A program made the position numbers and the translations under genes. A stretch of DNA of 64,000 nt from Streptomyces umbrinus (GTDB lineage Bacteria; Actinomycetota; Actinomycetes; Streptomycetales; Streptomycetaceae): NCBI RefSeq assembly GCF_030817415.1, contig NZ_JAUSZI010000002.1, positions 7,812,001 through 7,876,000 on the forward strand, in the 5' to 3' direction. The notes beneath the pieces are model-generated. The model saw only the letters and a program-made list of their open reading frames with translations, was not told where the DNA came from and did no database searches. This document shows positions 60,936 to 64,000 of this stretch, in pieces. The first letter of the stretch is position 1; each line of letters starts with the position of its first letter.

Positions 60936-61550
60936 ATGGCGATATGGATATGGAAACGTCGCAGGCAGAAGGCCGCGCGAAAGTACCCCGTTCCGCTCAC
61001 CATGCACCAGCTGTGGATGGTGTCGCTCAGCGCGCCGGTGAACCGTGACCGGGACGCCTCGCGGACGACCCTGTACCCGTTCACCCGCATCGACGACGAC
61101 AGGGCCGGGCGCTGGCTGGCCGACCAGTGGGAGATCGCCTCGCGTGACGAACTGGTCGGCCGGCTCGACGGCCTCGCCCGGACCGGCTACCGCGCCGGCG
61201 CCCGGCGGCGGCTCGGCGTCGAACCTCTGGCGTGGGACGCGGGTCTGTACGTCGACATCACCCGCCGGGGCTTCGCGTGCGGGATGCTCGGCGAGGCCGA
61301 CGCGTGGACCGCGCTGAAGAACATCGTCCCGGCGGTGGTGAGGTCGTACGCCTCCTGGAACGAGTACGCCGAGCACTATCTGCTGGGCAGGATGGTCTGG
61401 CGGGAGAATCTGCGGGGCACCCCGGACGCACCCGCCCCGCAGGCGGTCTCGGACGCCCATCTGAAGTCCCTCCTGGACCCCGCGAACCGGGCCAGCCCCT
61501 GGAACATGGCGCCCTGGCACGCGATCAGCCACCCCGACCACACCCGCTGA
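60936..61550 (+). CDS. DUF1266 domain protein
   Basis: 204 aa from ATG 60936. A basic N-terminus (KRRRQKAARKY) leads to a helical domain with LAWDAGLYVDITRRGFACGMLGEADAWTAL and ASWNEYAEHYLLGRMVWRE, the DUF1266 signature (GW(D)L.R.....R.G...GYl...EAW). Cytosolic. DUF1266 proteins are sometimes linked to toxin or immunity loci, but no toxin is adjacent. Ends 22 bp before the duplicated recO 5' fragment. Confidence 0.82.
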   Translation: MAIWIWKRRRQKAARKYPVPLTMHQLWMVSLSAPVNRDRDASRTTLYPFTRIDDDRAGRWLADQWEIASRDELVGRLDGLARTGYRAGARRRLGVEPLAWDAGLYVDITRRGFACGMLGEADAWTALKNIVPAVVRSYASWNEYAEHYLLGRMVWRENLRGTPDAPAPQAVSDAHLKSLLDPANRASPWNMAPWHAISHPDHTR

Positions 61551-61572
61551 CTCCGTACGCGAGAATGGGCCC

Positions 61573-61640
61573 ATGAGCCTGTTCCGCGACGACGGTGTTG
61601 TCCTGCGCACCCAGAAGCTGGGTGAAGCGGACCGCATCAT
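61573..61640 (+). repeat. Partial direct duplication of the recO 5' end, copy A
   Basis: About 67 bp matching 61701-61768 (copy B, the start of recO itself), with five differences all at synonymous codon positions. Similarity begins exactly at the ATG and ends after codon 22. Confidence 0.9.
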
Positions 61641-61704
61641 GCTGCGGTCTCCCGGGGGACGACCCCCGTACCCCCAGCCGGAAACCCGTGGGGGCGCGCG
61701 ATGA
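61573..61704 (+). CDS. Small ORF made of a partial recO duplication
   Basis: ATG 61573 to TGA 61704, 43 codons. The first 22 residues (MSLFRDDGVVLRTQKLGEAD...) are identical to the recO N-terminus but differ at five synonymous sites; the rest is a GC-rich tail (LRSPGGRPPYPQPETRGGAR). Its TGA overlaps the recO ATG as ATGA, so recO translation could be coupled to it. Either a remnant or an upstream control ORF. Confidence 0.6.
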   Translation: MSLFRDDGVVLRTQKLGEADRIMLRSPGGRPPYPQPETRGGAR

Positions 61705-62447
61705 GTCTCTTCCGGGACGACGGTGTTGTCCTGCGCACCCAGAAGCTGGGCGAGGCGGACCGCATCATCACGTTGCTCACTCGCGGTCACGGGCGCGTAC
61801 GTGCCGTCGCGCGAGGCGTGCGGCGGACCAAGTCGAAGTTCGGGGCGCGGCTCGAACCCTTCTCCCACGTCGACGTGCAGTTCTTCGCGCGGGGGAGCGA
61901 GCTGATCGGGCGCGGGCTGCCGCTGTGCACACAGAGCGAGACGATCGCTCCGTACGGTGGCGGGATCGTCGCCGACTACGCGCGGTACACCGCCGGGACG
62001 GCCATGCTGGAGACCGCCGAGCGGTTCACCGACCACGAGGGCGAGCCGGCCGTGCAGCAGTATCTGCTGCTGGTGGGCGGACTGCGGACGCTCGCGCAGG
62101 GCGAGCACGAGCCGCACCTCATCCTCGACGCCTTCCTGCTGCGCTCACTCGCCGTGAACGGCTACGCGCCGAGCTTCGGCGACTGCGCGAAGTGCGGCAT
62201 GCCGGGACCGAATCGGTTCTTCTCGGTCGCCGCGGGAGGTTCCGTCTGCGTCGACTGCCGGGTGCCCGGCAGCGTCGTACCCTCGGCGGGGGCCCTCGAA
62301 CTGCTCGCCGCGCTGCTGACGGGGGACTGGGCGACCGCGGACGCGTGCGAGCCGCGGTACGTCCGGGAGGGCAGCGGTCTGGTGTCGGCCTATCTGCACT
62401 GGCACCTGGAGCGCGGACTGCGCTCGCTGCGGTACGTAGAGAAATAG
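61701..62447 (+). CDS. recO: RecO, DNA repair protein
   Basis: 248 aa from ATG 61701. N-terminal OB fold (MSLFRDDGVVLRTQKLGEADRI as residues 1-22, then LTRGHGRVRAVARGVRR), a helical centre, and a zinc finger with CAKCGMPG and CVDCRVPG. Loads RecA onto SSB-coated gaps in the RecFOR pathway. Followed 48 bp later by the isoprenyl transferase gene, the usual actinobacterial order recO-uppS-zur. The start overlaps a small ORF derived from its own 5' end. Confidence 0.97.
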   Translation: MSLFRDDGVVLRTQKLGEADRIITLLTRGHGRVRAVARGVRRTKSKFGARLEPFSHVDVQFFARGSELIGRGLPLCTQSETIAPYGGGIVADYARYTAGTAMLETAERFTDHEGEPAVQQYLLLVGGLRTLAQGEHEPHLILDAFLLRSLAVNGYAPSFGDCAKCGMPGPNRFFSVAAGGSVCVDCRVPGSVVPSAGALELLAALLTGDWATADACEPRYVREGSGLVSAYLHWHLERGLRSLRYVEK

Positions 62448-62495
62448 GCAAAGAAGTACCCGTAGTCACGTCACGTAAGAGGAGACGAGAAGCAC

Positions 62496-63347
62496 ATGGT
62501 GGTACGCGGGATCCTGGGGCGCCAGCGCCGCGAGTACAAGACGCCGGAGCCGCACCCGTCCGGCGCCCGCTCGCCCAAGCTCCCCGGCGAGCTGATCCCG
62601 AACCACGTGGCGTGCGTGATGGACGGGAACGGCCGCTGGGCCAAGGAGCGCGGGCTGCCGCGCACCGAGGGGCACCGGGTCGGCGAGGGCGTCGTCATGG
62701 ACGTCCTCAAGGGCTGTCTGGAGCTGGGCGTCAAGAACCTCTCGCTGTACGCCTTCTCGACGGAGAACTGGAAGCGGTCGCCCGAGGAGGTCCGCTTCCT
62801 GATGAACTTCAACAAGGACGTCATCCGGCGCCGCCGCGACGAGATGGACGAGCTCGGCATCCGGATCCGCTGGGTCGGCCGCATGCCCAAGCTGTGGAAG
62901 TCCGTCGTCCAGGAGCTCCAGATCGCCCAGGAGCAGACGCAGAAGAACGACGCGATGACGTTGTACTTCTGCGTCAACTACGGCGGCCGCGCCGAACTCG
63001 CCGATGCCGCGAAGGCGCTGGCCGCGGATGTCGCCGCCGGGAAGCTCGACCCGGACAAGGTCACCGAGAAGACCATCCAGAAGTACCTCTACTACCCGGA
63101 CATGCCGGACGTGGACCTGTTCCTGCGCCCGAGCGGCGAGCAGCGCACCTCCAACTACCTGATCTGGCAGTCCAGTTACGCCGAGATGGTCTTCCAGGAC
63201 GTCCTGTGGCCCGACTTCGACCGCCGCGACCTGTGGCGTGCCTGCGTGGAGTACGCCTCCCGCGACCGCCGCTTCGGCGGAGCCGTCCCCAACGAGGACC
63301 TCCTGGCAATGGAAGAGGGCATGCGGGGGCGCCCCGAAGGGGCCTGA
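62496..63347 (+). CDS. uppS: Isoprenyl (undecaprenyl/decaprenyl) diphosphate synthase, UppS family
   Basis: 283 aa from ATG 62496, with AAGAGGAGA upstream. cis-Prenyltransferase motifs: CVMDGNGRWAKERGLPRTEGH (catalytic Asp; positions about 41-61), LYAFSTENWKRS, and the C-terminal LRPSGEQRTSNYLIWQSSYAEM. An N-terminal tail of about 30 residues precedes the fold, as in other actinobacterial enzymes. Makes the polyprenyl carrier lipid for peptidoglycan and other glycans. Confidence 0.96.
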   Translation: MVVRGILGRQRREYKTPEPHPSGARSPKLPGELIPNHVACVMDGNGRWAKERGLPRTEGHRVGEGVVMDVLKGCLELGVKNLSLYAFSTENWKRSPEEVRFLMNFNKDVIRRRRDEMDELGIRIRWVGRMPKLWKSVVQELQIAQEQTQKNDAMTLYFCVNYGGRAELADAAKALAADVAAGKLDPDKVTEKTIQKYLYYPDMPDVDLFLRPSGEQRTSNYLIWQSSYAEMVFQDVLWPDFDRRDLWRACVEYASRDRRFGGAVPNEDLLAMEEGMRGRPEGA

Positions 63348-63351
63348 TCGT

Positions 63352-63500
63352 TTCGTTCGGACGTGCGGGCCGGTGGGGCCTGATCGCGCAGTTCCCCGCG
63401 CCCCTAAAGACAAAAGCCAGGGGCGCAACCCCGCTTTTCAGGGGCGCGGGGAACTGCGCGAGCAACCCTCACGGACCCGCACCCGAAAACGAACCGCCGC
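63352..63500. repeat. Dispersed GC-rich intergenic repeat, copy 13
   Basis: Convergent gap between uppS and zur. Core at 63386-63405 and inverted arm at 63440-63459, with a longer loop containing AAGACAAAAGCC. Bidirectional terminator candidate. Confidence 0.82.
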
Positions 63501-63504
63501 CGCC

Positions 63505-63924
63505 CTACCCCTTGGCGCGCGCAGCGCACTCCGCACAGGTGCCGAAGATCTCCACCGTATGGGCCACGCTCACATAGCCGTGCTCCGCCGCGATGGCCTC
63601 CGCCCACTTCTCCACGGCCGGACCCTCCACCTCGACGGCCTTGCCACAGACACGGCACACGAGGTGGTGATGGTGGTCGCCGCTCTCACAGCGGCGGTAC
63701 ACGGATTCGCCGTCCGACGTGCGCAGGACATCGACCTCGCCCGCGTCGGCAAGGGACTGAAGCGTGCGATACACCGTGGTCAGCCCGACGGAGTCGCCCT
63801 TGTGCTTGAGCATGTCGTGCAGGTCCTGGGCGCTGCGGAACTCGTCCACCTCGTCGAGCGCCGCCGCCACGGCGGCACGCTGCCGGGTGGAACGGCCCCG
63901 AACGGGCGGTCCAGCGGTAGTCAC
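63505..63924 (-). CDS. zur: Zur, zinc uptake regulator (Fur family)
   Basis: 139 aa from GTG 63924, with GGAGG at 63930-63934 five bases before. Winged helix (STRQRAAVAAAL, TVYRTLQSLADAGEVDVL) then a dimerisation domain with GDHHHHLVCRVCGKAVEVEG and FGTCAECAARA, giving the structural zinc Cys4 and regulatory His ligands. The N-terminus MTTAGPPVRGRSTRQRAAV fits Zur of Streptomyces rather than Fur or Nur. Represses zinc uptake genes and alternative ribosomal proteins when zinc is sufficient. Convergent with uppS. Confidence 0.93.
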   Translation of the reverse strand: MTTAGPPVRGRSTRQRAAVAAALDEVDEFRSAQDLHDMLKHKGDSVGLTTVYRTLQSLADAGEVDVLRTSDGESVYRRCESGDHHHHLVCRVCGKAVEVEGPAVEKWAEAIAAEHGYVSVAHTVEIFGTCAECAARAKG

Positions 63925-64000
63925 CGTTGCCTCCAAACGTCTGCGGCTTGCCGGGCCATTGTGCCAGCCCGGACAGGGCGCAGTCAGACGCCGACCTTTC
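63925..64000. other. Upstream region of zur at the window edge
   Basis: 76 bp upstream of zur. No operator or other gene could be identified before the window ends. Confidence 0.5.

Overview
This window is a stretch of Streptomyces core chromosome. The evidence is the very high G+C with strong third-position bias (which creates many long antisense shadow frames), frequent GTG starts, four-base ATGA/GTGA overlaps, and gene families typical of streptomycetes: a poly-HAMP hybrid kinase, SpoIIE-type phosphatase, WhiJ-like regulator with a DUF397 partner, BldB-locus-like small ORFs and Zur. No rRNA, tRNA, CRISPR array, integrase or transposase was seen.

Layout. 1-6.1 kb: the 5' part of a large hybrid sensor kinase (reverse strand, cut by the window edge) divergent from a SpoIIE phosphatase. 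6.1-13.8 kb: hemW, a DUF3097 gene, an MBL-fold hydrolase, then the heat-shock pair hrcA-dnaJ under a perfect CIRCE operator, a nitronate monooxygenase and rsmE. 14-20.4 kb: a secreted protein, a tricorn-type protease interrupted by a one-base frameshift, a HIT hydrolase, RNase Z and an adenine/adenosine deaminase. 20.8-25.3 kb: a PfkB kinase, then phoH-ybeY-CNNM transporter-YjbR, with the last three overlapping. 25.3-28.3 kb: an MFS pump with its divergent XRE regulator, and a cytidine-deaminase-like protein without zinc ligands. 28.7-32.2 kb: three exported proteins resembling a WxL/DUF916 cell-surface locus, each with a similar upstream palindrome, followed by an orphan P-II protein. 32.3-39.5 kb: era, a GH1 beta-glucosidase, an emfourin-like inhibitor beside an M4 metalloprotease, leuA with a Leu-rich leader peptide, and a TerB-like protein. 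39.7-44 kb: an MMPL transporter and a two-component system.

44.1-53.9 kb looks like a sialic acid utilisation locus. It holds a secreted sialidase, an N-acetylneuraminate-lyase-family aldolase, a SatABCD/SiaEFGI-type ABC importer with the diagnostic permease-ATPase fusion, and a divergent FadR/GntR regulator coupled to a tyrosine-phosphatase-like gene. Released sialic acid would be imported and cleaved to ManNAc and pyruvate; nanK, nanE and nagA/nagB are not in the window.

54-61.5 kb is more accessory: a Tat-exported TIM-barrel protein, a methyltransferase/AraC pair, a CGNR regulator/MFS pair around a perfect palindrome, a small repeat protein, a WhiJ-like/DUF397/small-ORF cluster with a C-terminal frameshift, and a DUF1266 protein. 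61.5-64 kb returns to core genes (recO, the isoprenyl transferase, zur). recO is preceded by a diverged partial copy of its own 5' end forming a small ORF that overlaps the recO start.

Many gene ends carry members of one dispersed GC-rich repeat family with the core GCGCAGTTCCCCGCGCCCCT, often in inverted pairs forming long hairpins. One pair carries a compensatory base change, so the hairpin itself is probably what is conserved.
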